The notes under the pieces were generated by a model. It saw only the letters and a list, made by a program, of their open reading frames with translations. It made no database searches and had not been told where the DNA came from. From positions 744,001 through 808,000 of the forward strand of contig OY821775.1 in the NCBI GenBank assembly GCA_963682175.1: a stretch of DNA of 64,000 nucleotides, in the 5' to 3' direction. Positions 34,772 to 46,447 of the stretch are shown here, one piece after another. Within the stretch, counting starts at the first letter, position 1. Every line of letters begins with the position of its first letter. The DNA is from Triglochin maritima (lineage: Eukaryota > Streptophyta > Magnoliopsida > Alismatales > Juncaginaceae). The position numbers were made by a program, and so were the translations under genes.

Positions 34772-36124
34772 AAATTTGATCTTTTGGGGTTTTTAGCAAA
34801 TTCATATCTTATGTAAATATATATCTTATGTAATATTAAATTATCACACCCCATAATAGACACACCTCATATGAATTTATTAGATTCTGATTATGTCAAT
34901 TCTCATGACATATTGATTTTATTCGTTCACCACATGTGTCCTTTTTTTACATGAAACCCGACACATCATATGAACTCAAAATCAAGCTTCTTGTTTCCCA
35001 GTTTTGTGGTGTGACCTATAGGAGAATCTAAACTAAATTGGCAGCGATATTAAACACTTAATATCTCAAACTATAAACGGTATCTAGCTACACATTATAG
35101 TTACCCAATTAGCATAGATGTCTTTGTTGCTCCTGAACCAAAACACGATCCATTTAGTGATGTAAGTGCATCACTTGTGTCCGTCCCTTGCCTCATGATA
35201 TTAAGAATATATACAAAGTAGAAATGTGTTACCTTTGTATTATATTCATTTCTTGATCTCTTTAAGCTAATTATAACTATGTAACTTAACTCAAGTTACA
35301 TTGTGCACATTATAATTTTGCTTTATCAAGTAACTCACTAATATCATCACTCAATTAAGATGGGCAATGATAATCGTTTGACTAACTATCTTTTCTAGCA
35401 CAAGTCATGTTCAACCAACTATTGTCTTTATCACTATACTCATTGATATCTTTTGACAATAATCAAATTAAACACTTCTTGAGTGAAAAGATATAAGTCT
35501 AATATCTTAGGATCCAAGACACAGTAAAACATTAATGACACGAAACACAATTCCATAATGTTTTACTTGTTAGATCTATTCAATATATAAAAGTAATATT
35601 TTCCTCTTTTATATACTTGTGTCGTCAATTATTTGTAGAGCTACAACAATCGATGACCAACAAGACAATATTATCTCGATGATTAATGTTCCATGTTAAT
35701 TAACATGATTGTGAATAACTTTTGATTTATGTAAATCATTATCTTTTAGAGCTCTACTGTTAAGGATCAAACGTCTCTTCCTTAACACTTCCAAAAGATG
35801 AATATCATAATCAATGAACAAGATGTTTGCACATCTAATTCATAATAATTGACATATAAAAGTAAAACTTTTAGAACACATTCCTCAGTCTAAAGTTAGT
35901 TTGGCTTTGATATTAGTTTTTTGGGGATTTGTAATTTGTTTCACGGAATTGAGTTTGATTTCGTGTTCTTGTTTTGCTAATTTCAACTTGGGTTGTTGTT
36001 GGTTGGTCTTTCAGTAGGGATTTTCTTTCCTGCATTTTTTTGTCTTTCTGTTGAAAATATGCTTCTGTTTTAGGCTTAGTGGGAAGATCCATTTTCTTGG
36101 TAGAATTGTGTTGAATTTTGTGGA
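34772..36124. other. AT-rich spacer, possibly old repeat
   Basis: No gene or intact repeat structure. The texture (long non-coding stretch beside an LTR) would fit an old non-autonomous retroelement, but I see no second LTR, primer site or coding domain. Confidence 0.3.
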
Positions 36125-36530
36125 CAAACTCATATCTTAAAAGGACAAACTCACACCTTAAAAATGACATACCAGTAGGTTAAAATGGACAAACTCATAT
36201 CTTATAAAAGACAGACACACACCTTAAAATGAACAGACTCACTAATTAAAATAGATAGACCCGCATGTTAAAATGGACAAACACACACCTTAAAATGGAC
36301 ATACCCAAACGTTAAAATGGACAGACGTGCATCTTAAAATGGGCAAACTCACACCTTAAAATGGACAGACACAAAAGTTAAAATTGACAGACCCGCAACT
36401 TAAAATGGACAAACACACCTTAAAATGGACAAACCCAAAGGCTAAAATGGACAGACCCACATGTTAAAATGGACAAACACACACCTTAAAATGGACAGAC
36501 CATAACTTAAATTGGATAGACCCGCATTTT
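36125..36530. repeat. Minisatellite, about 22-bp unit, roughly 18 copies
   Basis: Degenerate tandem units of the type TTAAAATGGACAAACACACACC, varying at GACAAAC/GACAGAC and at the last bases. Spacing is 20-24 bp over about 400 bp. It lies between the two DXR copies and just left of copy B. Confidence 0.9.
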
Positions 36531-36917
36531 ATTTGCGACAATGTTTATTGTGCCAGATATGTCTAGTCTAATAGCAAATGATCTAAAAAATGGTTGTCTG
36601 CGTTTTATTTGCGATTTATCATATGCTAGATATATCCAATACAACTACTTAAGAACCAGATTTAAATTGTTAGGGAAGTCAAAATAAACAAGAACGTGAC
36701 CACTCAATATTTATATTAGTCTTATATGCAAAATGAAATATGAACTAAATTATATGCTTGAGGGGCAAATCTTTTATTTACCTTCAAGAACAGAATCATT
36801 CCCAAATCAAAATAACAATTGTAACCTTTTATTATACTAATAATAACCATACAATTTACTCATACAATATTTCAGTTGTTCCAACCATCTTCAATAGGAA
36901 CCATCCTAATGGATTAC

Positions 36918-39900
36918 TTACACAGAGATAGCACTCAGACCCAAAGATGTTTGCAAAGAAGAAGCGAATTTTCGCGCCCACTGATCGTAATGTATGATCT
37001 CCTCAAGGGTTGGGCTGACGACTAGCTCTTTCTGATGAGCATTGCATGTCTCCTCCACCACTTTGAAGATGTCAAGATAGCTTATCCTGAAGTTACAACA
37101 ATATATATTTGATTGTAAGAAATCATAACTTATGATGTCAAAATGAAGAGTGTAAGAAAAACCAAGGAGTTTTTAAACCATCACGCCAAGACATAACATG
37201 GGGTTCAGGGGTTCATGTTCATTTAAAAAAAAGGATCATTATTAAGAGTCGAGAGCATTAAATTAGTCAGCTAACACGAATCCAACTTAAAGAAATGTGA
37301 AGTGATGTCTTTTGGTTCAAACTATCATATGAAGAGGGAGAAAGCTTACTTCTCGTCAATGAACAACTCGACTGCCTTCTCATTGGCAGCACTTAAAACT
37401 CCGGTCATCGTACCACCTGCACGTCCGGCAGCATATGCGAGGTTCACTGATGGGTATTTCTCAATATCAGGAGCTTTGAATGTAAGCGAGCCCAACCTGC
37501 ATTAACCGTTTACAATGATTAGTAATAGACGGGGAATTATGTTTGTAATTCCTAAATGAGAGGTCACCAGATCATTTTCTTCGCAAAGTTCGAGAAATTT
37601 AACGAAAAAATCAGACTCCTAAAGGAAAACATGTCTTTCAGGGCTGCGAAAAAATGTAGGAACAGTGAAACACTATGCTATGGTTTTAAAGAAATAATGA
37701 CTAAGTCAATGTGTCATTCAACTTATTCGGGATAATGTCAAGAAAATACTTTAAATAGAAACAAGCAGATAAAAAAACTTCCTCACTTGCAAAGATCCAG
37801 GCGAGGCCACGTGACTTCTGAACAATATACTCTCTCTGGCCAAGACATTGTGTACAAAATCGGTATACGCATATCAGCCCATCCTAACTGGGCCAGAACT
37901 GATGAATCCTGAAAAAGGAACAAAGGCAAAGAAAAACAAAATGAATAATGAAAGATTTATGGAGGTCAAACATCAAAACTATTTGCAAAAAATACATCCA
38001 TAGTCGTACATTGTAAATATTAAATAATAAAAAAGATAAAACCGTATTAGAAAAAACTGACCTGTGTCTCAATCATCGAGTGTATAATTGACTGAGGATG
38101 AACAACAATCTCAATGTCATCATATTCTGCTCCAAATAAATAATGGGCTTCTATAACTTCCAAACCCTGTTATAAGTTGTTAGTCTTTATAGGGTGACCT
38201 TGTTGGACAAATAAATAAAAGACACCATGAAGGTGCAATCGTGTAATATTTAGCAGGTATTTACCTTGTTGAAAAGAGTTGCAGAATCCACCGTAACTTT
38301 CTTCCCCATGGTCCAGATTGGATGCTTCAAAGCATCTGCAACCTTCACTTCTTTCAACTTTTCAACTGGCCAATCTCTATACGGAAGAACATGGGTATGT
38401 TTATAGTTTTAAGTTGAAATTATAACAAAAGACAGGTTGAAGAACATGTTTCTTTGACAGGGGATGAGCGCCATGAACTTCTCAAATTGAAGAAAACGTG
38501 AATAGATCATAAGGGAAAAGTAGAAACAAAAAAAGATAGTAATCATTCAGATATTGGTGTCAAGAGCACCTGAAAGAACCTCCAGATGCTGTCAAAATGA
38601 TGCGACGAAGTGCACCCTCTGGTAAACCTTGGATGCACTGATCCAACAAAAGAGCCCAGAATAATTATCATATTGCAGGTAACGAGAATGAAAGTTTAGT
38701 GATTAAATCTTAAGGCCTCAATGAGAGGTGAGGTGCATCTAAGCATTCATGTAATGACAGTGAAGACAATGAACAACAGTACCTGGAAGATTGCAGAATG
38801 CTCTGAATCAGCTGGGAGAATCTTCACTTTATGCTTGTGGGCCAGTGGAAGAACAAAAGGACCTCCAGCAATAAGCGTCTCTTTGTTTGCCAATGCAATA
38901 TCCTTCCCTGCCTCTATAGCAGCCACAGTGGGCTGACAAGAGAAAACAAATGGAGAGTATTAGTTAAAGTCGTAGAAAATTCTCTTTACTGTATTTGTAA
39001 TTAGTTATTTACTAAGCAGACAACACCCTAGAAGGAGAAATGCGATTCAGTATTAATTACCTTAAGACCCGCACAACCTACTATTCCAGTTACTACAGTA
39101 ACGGCATCAGGGTGGCGAGCAACCTGAAATTTCAAACTGTAAGTATATTCAAGCTAAAACTCAAATGCGTGGAAAAGAAAGGTGTGCACTGACCTCAATG
39201 ACACCTTGATCTCCGGGGATGATTTCAGGTTTATGGTCAGTACCAGCCAAAGCCTCTTTAAGGTCGTTGATCAAAGACTCATTCCTGAGAGCAACTAATT
39301 GAGGCTTGAACTTTTTAACCTTACAAAAGGAAAAGAAACTTACGATTGGATCATGCAAGGCACAATTCAATCATAACAATATCCATGTAGTCTTTGAGAT
39401 AAACCGAGAAAGTACCTGTTCGGCCAAAAGGGTCACATTTGAGCCGGCTGCTAGAGCAACTATCCTAAACTTATCAGGATTTTCTGCAATTATGCCTAGA
39501 GTCTGTGCATTTCCAATGAAAACATCAGATCCAATAACATGTGCTTGTATGTAAAATTGTAGGGGAAGAGAACTGCATACCTGAGTTCCAATGGAACCAA
39601 TTGAACCAACAACTGAAATCGGTTTCGGGCCATCCCACGTGGGGCGTCCTTGCTCAACAACGGCTCGACCTGGCCACGCTGGTGGAGGACCCTGCTGCAT
39701 TGAGCAGCAAGGTATTCCTAGAGGCCGCTTTGCCTTTTTATTTTGGAGGTTATATCCGACTAGAGTTGACAAAACAACCGACATAAGACACACAATTACA
39801 CATAATCATAAAATTTGAATTCAACATTCTATGATGGGCAAACTAAAACAGCATTACAGATTGAAATGGCTATTGCTCCGGTCTATCGGCAATAGCTTAA

Positions 39901-41468
39901 ATTACAAACAAATACAAATTTGGGGCATCAGATTGTTGAATTTGGTTGTAGAATTGTTATGTACAGGAAAATTGGGAGATTCGGTCGACCGGTGTTGGGA
40001 TCTCGGTCGACCGAATACCTCCAGGAGCCACAGGGGCTCGGATCAGATCAGGAGCGGTTGACCGGTTTTGGGAACACGGTCGACCGAAAAATGTCAGGAG
40101 ATTTGGGGGCTCAGGATTGATCGAGATTCGGTCGACCAATGCTGGGCACACGGTCGACCGAAAAGCGACAGTAGCTGCAAGATGAAAATCAGCATGCAGA
40201 TCGGTCGATCGGTGTTGGACACGTGGTCGACCAAAAAGGTCCAGGGGCTTCAGGCGCTGCACAGAAGCACGGAACGGTCGACCGACTCGGGGTGAGCGGT
40301 CGACCGAACAAGGGTAGTTACGCGAACTAACCGAAAACCGGTCGACCGATGGAGAATTCCGGTCGACCGTTTTCCGACAGTTATGCACGATCTGAATGAT
40401 TTACTGTACAGTTTTAACCCCATTATAAATAGGATTTTCGTCCTAATTTTGTACAACAACATACAATACTTATTTCCTTAAGAGAGATTAGGCTAGAGAG
40501 AGATCTAGAGTGATTTTGGAGACATATTGCTTCCAATCGTTTGTAATCTCGGAGACTTCTCTTGTTGGAGAAGAGCTTCAAGGAAAAGAAACCCGCAGGA
40601 GACCCCCGAAGGACGTAGGCATCTTGTCGAACCTTGTAATATCGCGTGTGTCGTGGTTTGTTTCAGGTGTGTTGTGTGATTGCTTGTTATTTCTATCTTA
40701 TTCATATTTACTTGTTGCATTAAGATTGTGAGAGAGTCTGAAGTTACTTTTCCGCAATCAATATTCTATTTTGTGGTGCGTTTAATCCGTAGTCGTGTTA
40801 GTGCATATTAGATCCCCTCCCAACACAGATTAGGAAATTCACAACTCGTCAACTGAAAAACATGAAGAAGAAAAAATTGAACTCCACCTGGCACAGATTT
40901 TTTTTAATTTTTATAAACAAATTAATCTACCACAAACTATAATAAAATCGAAGGCATTATCATCATCCCTTCAATGGAAACCCAATTTCCAAAATAAAAT
41001 CCCAAATTACCAATATCCTAAAAAAACAAATTTATCAAAAACAACTAAGACACAAAAATCAAATAAAAATCTTCAAAATTCATCTTAACACCTCAGAGCT
41101 CCATTTCACTGCGACCAAACAATCCAATAAAATCCAAAATTTCAATACCCAAAACCCTCAAATCACAAAATCAAAACACTTAACAACAATTATAACCAAA
41201 CTAGATAAAAAAAATCAAACCTTTACACAAAAAAAGGGGTCCAACAAATTCGAAGAAAACTAACATATTCAAATCCCAAGATTGAAGAACCAACCAGAAC
41301 AAAACTAACAGTTACCCAATTTCCATGCACACAATCATAGTCGAAAAACAGAAAAAAGATGGGACCTTTGAGCTTGTGGAAGGAGCCAGAAGCAGAAGAC
41401 CCTCTTCTGGAGTCCAGAAAAGAAACCCCACCACCAATTTCTCCGCCAAGACGAAGGCTCAGCGCCAT
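36918..41468 (-). CDS. DXR: 1-deoxy-D-xylulose 5-phosphate reductoisomerase, copy B, diverging
   Basis: Same 12-exon structure as copy A with every splice site and the frame retained (for example exon 1 at 41366-41468, exon 2 at 39581-39759, exon 12 at 36918-37086), again 476 residues. I count about 22 substitutions. Several hit positions conserved in the family: T88I in GSTGSIGT, A257S in SGGAFR, N279I and N281T in HPNWNMG, P342A in GWPDMRLP, and N383I. The metal-binding ADSEH and NKGLE residues are kept. The first exon and transit peptide are identical to copy A. Intron 1 contains an antisense solo LTR, and a MULE lies about 1.3 kb upstream. It could be a weakened duplicate, a dosage copy or a changed enzyme; the open frame argues against simple decay. 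Confidence 0.9.
39934..40825 (+). mobile_element. Solo LTR, family 1, copy 2, in DXR copy B intron 1
   Basis: Begins TGTTGAATTTGG and ends CTCCCAACA, with the perfect TSD CAGAT at 39929-39933 and 40826-40830. Copy A has the undisturbed site ATCAGATTAGG near 29050. The TATA box is at 40421-40432 and the palindrome array at 39982-40369 (twelve sites, eight exact). Its promoter points opposite to DXR. Confidence 0.96.
39982..40369. promoter_or_regulatory. U3 array of CGGTCGACCG palindromes, family 1 copy 2
   Basis: Twelve sites in register with those of the 5.4-kb LTR; eight are exact. The four altered sites read CGGTTGACCG, CGGTCGACCA, CGGTCGATCG and TGGTCGACCA, all C-to-T or G-to-A changes as expected from decay of methylated cytosine. 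Confidence 0.7.
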
Positions 41469-42750
41469 AGAAGAAACTCTCCTAAAATAGTGGAATCACT
41501 CCAAAGAAGAGGTGAGATTTATAAACATTTGAGATAATACTGGAATTTACAATGTAAAATGTGTTCCTCATTTGTCTTATCTTTTGTTGTTGAAGTTTTG
41601 CAATGTGGTCCTGTTGAAGCTGTGATTTGGGTTTGAATATTTTATTAAGGTTTTATAGTTGGGGATGGGTGGATTATTTTTTTTAATGACCGAAGTCATT
41701 ATATAGAAATATATAGGTTACATAAAAAACTATAGTCCAGGAGCCTTTTATATTAGATTATCCGTCTAAAAGTGTGAGCAGCGTACAAGTTTATAATCTG
41801 TTGCACTATTTCCTTTGTGATTGATGTTGTTTGTGCATATGACAGATTATTCACCACACATATTCTGGGGTGAATGTCCTTGAGTTAAAATATCAATTCA
41901 TGAAAGTTTAGCATTTGAATGCTTGAAGTCTTAAGATAATATGCTTCAACTGAGTCAACAAAAATGATTTTGATTAGAGTTAGTTGAGGTGCTCAATGTA
42001 CGGGCATAATCAAGCCAATTACTTACTTAATTATCACGTGTTTTGTCAGCTACTTGAGCTTCTGAAGGATATAATTAGGTTTGAGTTTGGTTCGTTAATT
42101 TCAAGGTAACAACTACTCCAATGAGCTTAAAATGCAACTTCTGGTTGGATGATGAGTTTTTGTCAATTGAAATTTTACTGCTTCAAATTAACACAAAATG
42201 CAACATCAGACTATTTGACCAAACATACATGACCAAGTTGATTCTTTTCTTGAGATAACCAAATAGAAAATCAAATTAGTAGTAGGTCCAAATCAGATAG
42301 ATATGTTGACTCGAATACTATTTTTCTTTTCTTTTTTCGTCGAAGGGAAGATGAAAGCATTTGACCCCATTTCTAAATTTTCTATGGAATTTCTAAATTC
42401 TCGTCTAATGGAATTTCTAAATTTTCCCTTTAAAAAGTAGAATCTAATTAATGAGACAATTTAAGACATGCTCTCAACTTTTTTATTCGAAAATATTCCC
42501 CCTTGGAACGGTTTATGTAATTTTTTGTCAAAATTTCTATGATTAGTAGATCCTCCTTCCTTGCAAAAAAGAAATATACCTTCTTTTTTCATAGCCGTCT
42601 TACAATGATATATCGCCACAAAAAACTTATCTGTTAAATTTCAGAACAAAAGATATCACAACTCGTGACAGCCAAGTGTTATCTGAAATTCTGAATCAAT
42701 AAATTTCCTCTCAACATTTTTTGGGAATTATTACACGTGTGTCTTTGCAA
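41469..42750. other. Upstream flank of DXR copy B
   Basis: Homologous to the copy A flank but lacking its (CT)n tract and about 50 bp around it. There are further small deletions and insertions (for example 42220-42300). No coding region. Confidence 0.5.
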
Positions 42751-43213
42751 TTATAATTACATTTTTTTTGAAATAATATTATTTTTTAAAAAAACATCTA
42801 AAATAAACTTCTCCCAAAACAAATTTTCAAACTAGACATGCTGTCACCCGTTGTGACATGTCTTATTTTTCAGTGTACAGAGAACTCGACGTTGGACTAA
42901 ATATCTTCGAAAGTAAATTTTCAAACTATATCCGTTGCCACCATACCACGTCGTGGCGACGTGTCTTGTTTTTTAGTGTATAGAGAACTCGGCGTTGCCA
43001 ACGCCGAGTGGCAAAACGGTCGTGCAAATGTCGAATTCTATACAAGCAATACTTGGCCCACGAATTTTCCCAAAGTGAACTTGACAACATCAGTGTCGAG
43101 TTCAATTTAATTTTTTATTCCCCACACGTTTGACAGGAGAGATCGTGCATGTACGGTTATTTCGAACAAAGTTTTTAATAGAACTCGGCGTTCGGAATGC
43201 CGAGTTCCGCCGG

Positions 43214-43235
43214 GCTATATAAGCAGCCTGACGAC

Positions 43236-43273
<38 letters not shown>
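43214..43273 (+). promoter_or_regulatory. TATA box followed by a 37-bp poly-C tract in the MULE
   Basis: TATATAA at 43216-43222, in the context GGGCTATATAAGCAGCC, is followed 14 bp later by 37 consecutive C residues (43237-43273). The ORF of the element begins 670 bp downstream. The spacing would place the C run at the transcription start; the promoter role is inference. Confidence 0.55.
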
Positions 43274-43274
<1 letters not shown>

Positions 43275-43942
43275 TTTTCCCCTTATTTTATGTATTATGA
43301 TGATATACATTGTTGTTTTAGTTATGATTATAGTGTTTTTGTTAGTTTGGGAAACCGTTTAGGTGCAAACCCGATTCCAATTTTGGGTTTTCACGTCAAA
43401 CTAAATATATTTTTCTTCTTAGTAGATTATTGATTTAGTTTTTGTTGATTATATGTTACAATGGTAATCTTAAAATTTGTGGAATTTAAGTTTGATTATT
43501 GTGATTGAAATTCTAGTTGTTGTTAAAAGTTAATATTTTGACTTGTTTTAAATTATTTTCCCAAATATGTTATGACTATAATGTTGTTTGAACGTATGTC
43601 ATTTGAAGTTGTGAAATATGTTGTCATTTAGATGTTTGAAGTTGAAAATGTTGTTTGTATTATAATTAATTTCTTTTACGATGCAAGTTTAAAATTTTCG
43701 AATATGAAAATGTACGAGATGTTCTGTAAAAAATTAAAAAAAAATCTGACATTATTCGTAACGTTATTTATTGTAGTTGATTTTGTTGAAGTGATTGCTC
43801 GACGTTTATAGTTGTTTGCTACTACACCTGACTGAGGTATTATCTAAATCATTTTAGTAATTTCAAAATTTTAATTATTTTGGAATAGAAAACAACCATT
43901 TCAGTTGAATACAATTTCAAATTTAATTAATATAGGTTAGGA

Positions 43943-44955
43943 ATGAATCAAGATGATGAAGGATCTTTGTTGCTCATGTATGATGAGAAATTAGAATGTA
44001 ACGGAGATGTGGCAGAATATACAAGGTCCGAGCGTAAATTAGTAGTAGTTCCGTTGAAAATCAAGTATGTGGATTTATTGGATGTCATAAGATCTAAATG
44101 TTGTTATCCAGAAAATATGTTTGATGTCAAGCTGACGGTGACATTGCTTTTAAACAACAACTGTACATACACTCCATTAACCAATGATAAGTCGGTTTAC
44201 GGAATGATGCGTCTGTTTAAACGGATGTCTGTGGTTAGAGTTTATGTAGAAGCCGAACCTAAATTGCATGAACCTACGCTAACAACCAACACTCAACTTC
44301 CGGAGTTTGGTACAACTGTCGACCGGTTGGGACTGCGGAATAGATTTGAATATGAGTCTAAATCCTACAATCGAACTTCCGGCATACCAGCAAATTCCAT
44401 TTTTCCAATCGCAGAACTTCCAAACATGCAGTGAATGCCCACAAAATACATGTGACATTCCTTCCAGCAGTGCAAATGCTTATCCTGGTCTGTCACAATT
44501 TGAAATCATGGATTACAGTCATGATGAGTTTGTTGACAGGCCTGAACCGTTGACCTCATATCCCAACCTTGATATTGGTTTGTCGTCTGTTGACCCGATT
44601 CATTACGGTCGACCTGAACTTCGACGCGCGGAAGAAGATATGAAATGTGATGAAGATGATGACACCGAGGAATTATGGGATTACAGTACATCATTTACTG
44701 TAGAAGATGAATCCGAATGTGTTTCTACTAATGAAGTTTTTTCCAAGACACAAGAGGTCATATATGCGATGAGTCAATCCATAAACCAGGAAGAGGACAA
44801 CGTTGTTAGAGATGCAGTTGCTAACAACGACATGGTTCCAACTCTAAATGAACTTCCCGATATCTTTGACAATGACAGCTAGATAAAGAACTCCGTCATT
44901 GAACACTCATTCTTTGATGCTGTGAAAAATCTATCACTAAGTGATTGGCGGAATG
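43943..44955 (+). pseudogene. MURA-like transposase N-terminal region, broken
   Basis: Starts MNQDDEGSLLLMYDEKLEC. It continues in the style of the PB1-like N-terminus of MULE transposases (VVPLKIKYVDLLDVIRSKC, LTVTLLLNNNCTYTPLTNDK), then an acidic linker. The frame shifts between 44307 and 44434. A TAG follows DIFDNDS at 44881, and after SLSDWRNE the solo LTR interrupts the reading. Past the LTR the frame resumes with DDRYFWDKRIFPTKDDLVHV and stops soon after. The catalytic core is missing. Confidence 0.65.
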
Positions 44956-44958
44956 AAG

Positions 44959-46447
44959 TGTAAGTTTGTTCGTATGGCTTAGTTCTAATCACTTTGAAGC
45001 TTAATTAAACTATACTTGCTTAACAATAAAAGATGCAATGGAAATTAAAAACAAAACAAGCAAGTAAAGAAAACTAGGCAAACCACAATGCTGACAACAT
45101 AATTTTTATAGAGGTTCGGTCTCCCGCCTACTTCCTCTCTTGCAAGCTTCGTTTGATCTCCCTCGAGCTTTGCTTACGTCTTCACTATCAACATCGTTCC
45201 AGGTCGAGATTAAGCATTTACACCACAATCACCGCGAACACCCTCGTTTGCTTGATTTCTTCCTCTCACAATCTGAGAGTGACACTTCGGGCTTTCACTA
45301 AAGTCCTTGTTTCTTTACAACATGATGTTTGAGTGAATCACTCACTCTCTAACTTGAGCACACTTAGATTATGATATATAATTGATCTAATATGTTGAAG
45401 TATAACTTCGAGAGTAGGATTCGGGGGATGTGAGACTTGTGAGTTTTTCTTAGGTGTATGTGACAAATAGAAGTGTAAGAGTCGTGTTAATGTGTCAAGA
45501 CAACACATATTTATAAGATCTAAGTGAGTTATAGCTGTTGGGATTAAATGGGTAAGAGTTTGTGTAAGAAACACAAAACAGAAACCTGCAGCACACATTT
45601 CAGAACAAGTTCGGTCGACCGAATCGGGTCGCACGGTCGACCATTAGGCAATTTGGAATAAGGTTTGGTCGACCGATAAGGTTACAGTCGAACGGATCAG
45701 GCTATAACTTAGGTTCATTTAAGTTAACGGTCGAACACCGAGATAAGTTCGGTCGACCGTAAACTTCCAGACTCTACGAGGTTGACAAAAACGATCATAT
45801 TCGGTCTACCAAAACAAGGTCCACGGTCGACCGAAAACTTCCAGGCATTTGGGGTTTGTCGAGACATTTAGTTCGGTCAATCGAAACAAGGTCCACGGTC
45901 GACCGATAGACATTTGTATTTTTGGGGTGTGGGTGAAAATGAAAATATGACCGTTGATATAATACGACAAGTCTAACGGTAAAAAACTTATGCGTAAACG
46001 GTCGACCGAAAAGGTCGGAACGGTTGACTAGTCGGGTAGTCAAATTCACTATTTGTTAAAGGAAACAAACGGTCAACCGAAAAGGTTATGGCGGTTATAA
46101 GTGAATTCTGGTCTAAGTTTGGGTGATTTATTGAAGTCCAATTGATGTGAGATTTTGTGTGTGACTTCTATATGAAACTTAGTGTGTGTTTGATTAGTTA
46201 TTTAGCTCAAGTATGCTCAATTATACAATATTCCTAAGACTCAAAAGAAATCAAGATTATATGTCTTCAATATAGCTTTAACTACATGTATTGACTTCAT
46301 TCCCTCTTTCTTGAATCTTGATCATCTGTAGAGGTTAGCACAATACAATATATATGTTATGCATTATGTGTGCTACTCTACATTGATTATAATTAATATT
46401 AGGTTTATTGAATCATCAAAATATAGATTAAGGCAAAAAAGCCAACA
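44959..46447 (-). mobile_element. Solo LTR, family 3 (1489 bp), nested in the second MULE
   Basis: On the minus strand it begins TGTTGGCTTTTTTGCC and ends with CTTACA. A perfect 5-bp TSD, TGAAG, lies at 44954-44958 and 46448-46452. A TATA-like TATAAATAT lies at 45507-45515 and a palindrome array at 45612-46079. No internal region. It splits the MURA-like reading frame. Confidence 0.93.
45612..46079. promoter_or_regulatory. U3 array of CGGTCGACCG-type palindromes, family 3
   Basis: About twelve sites over 470 bp, including exact CGGTCGACCG several times and variants such as CGGTCAACCG. Many sit in the contexts GTTCGGTCGACCG and ACGGTCGACCGAAAA, as in family 1, although the rest of the LTR is unrelated. 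Confidence 0.65.

Noticed and set aside
34772..36124. Internal region of a full-length retrotransposon attached to the LTR at 33831-34771
   Set aside because: No primer-binding site, purine tract, gag/pol coding sequence or second LTR found; a solo LTR fits better.
44317..44327. Isolated GTCGACCGG in the MURA-like frame as part of the palindrome system
   Set aside because: A single site within coding sequence, not in an array and not upstream of a TATA box; expected by chance.
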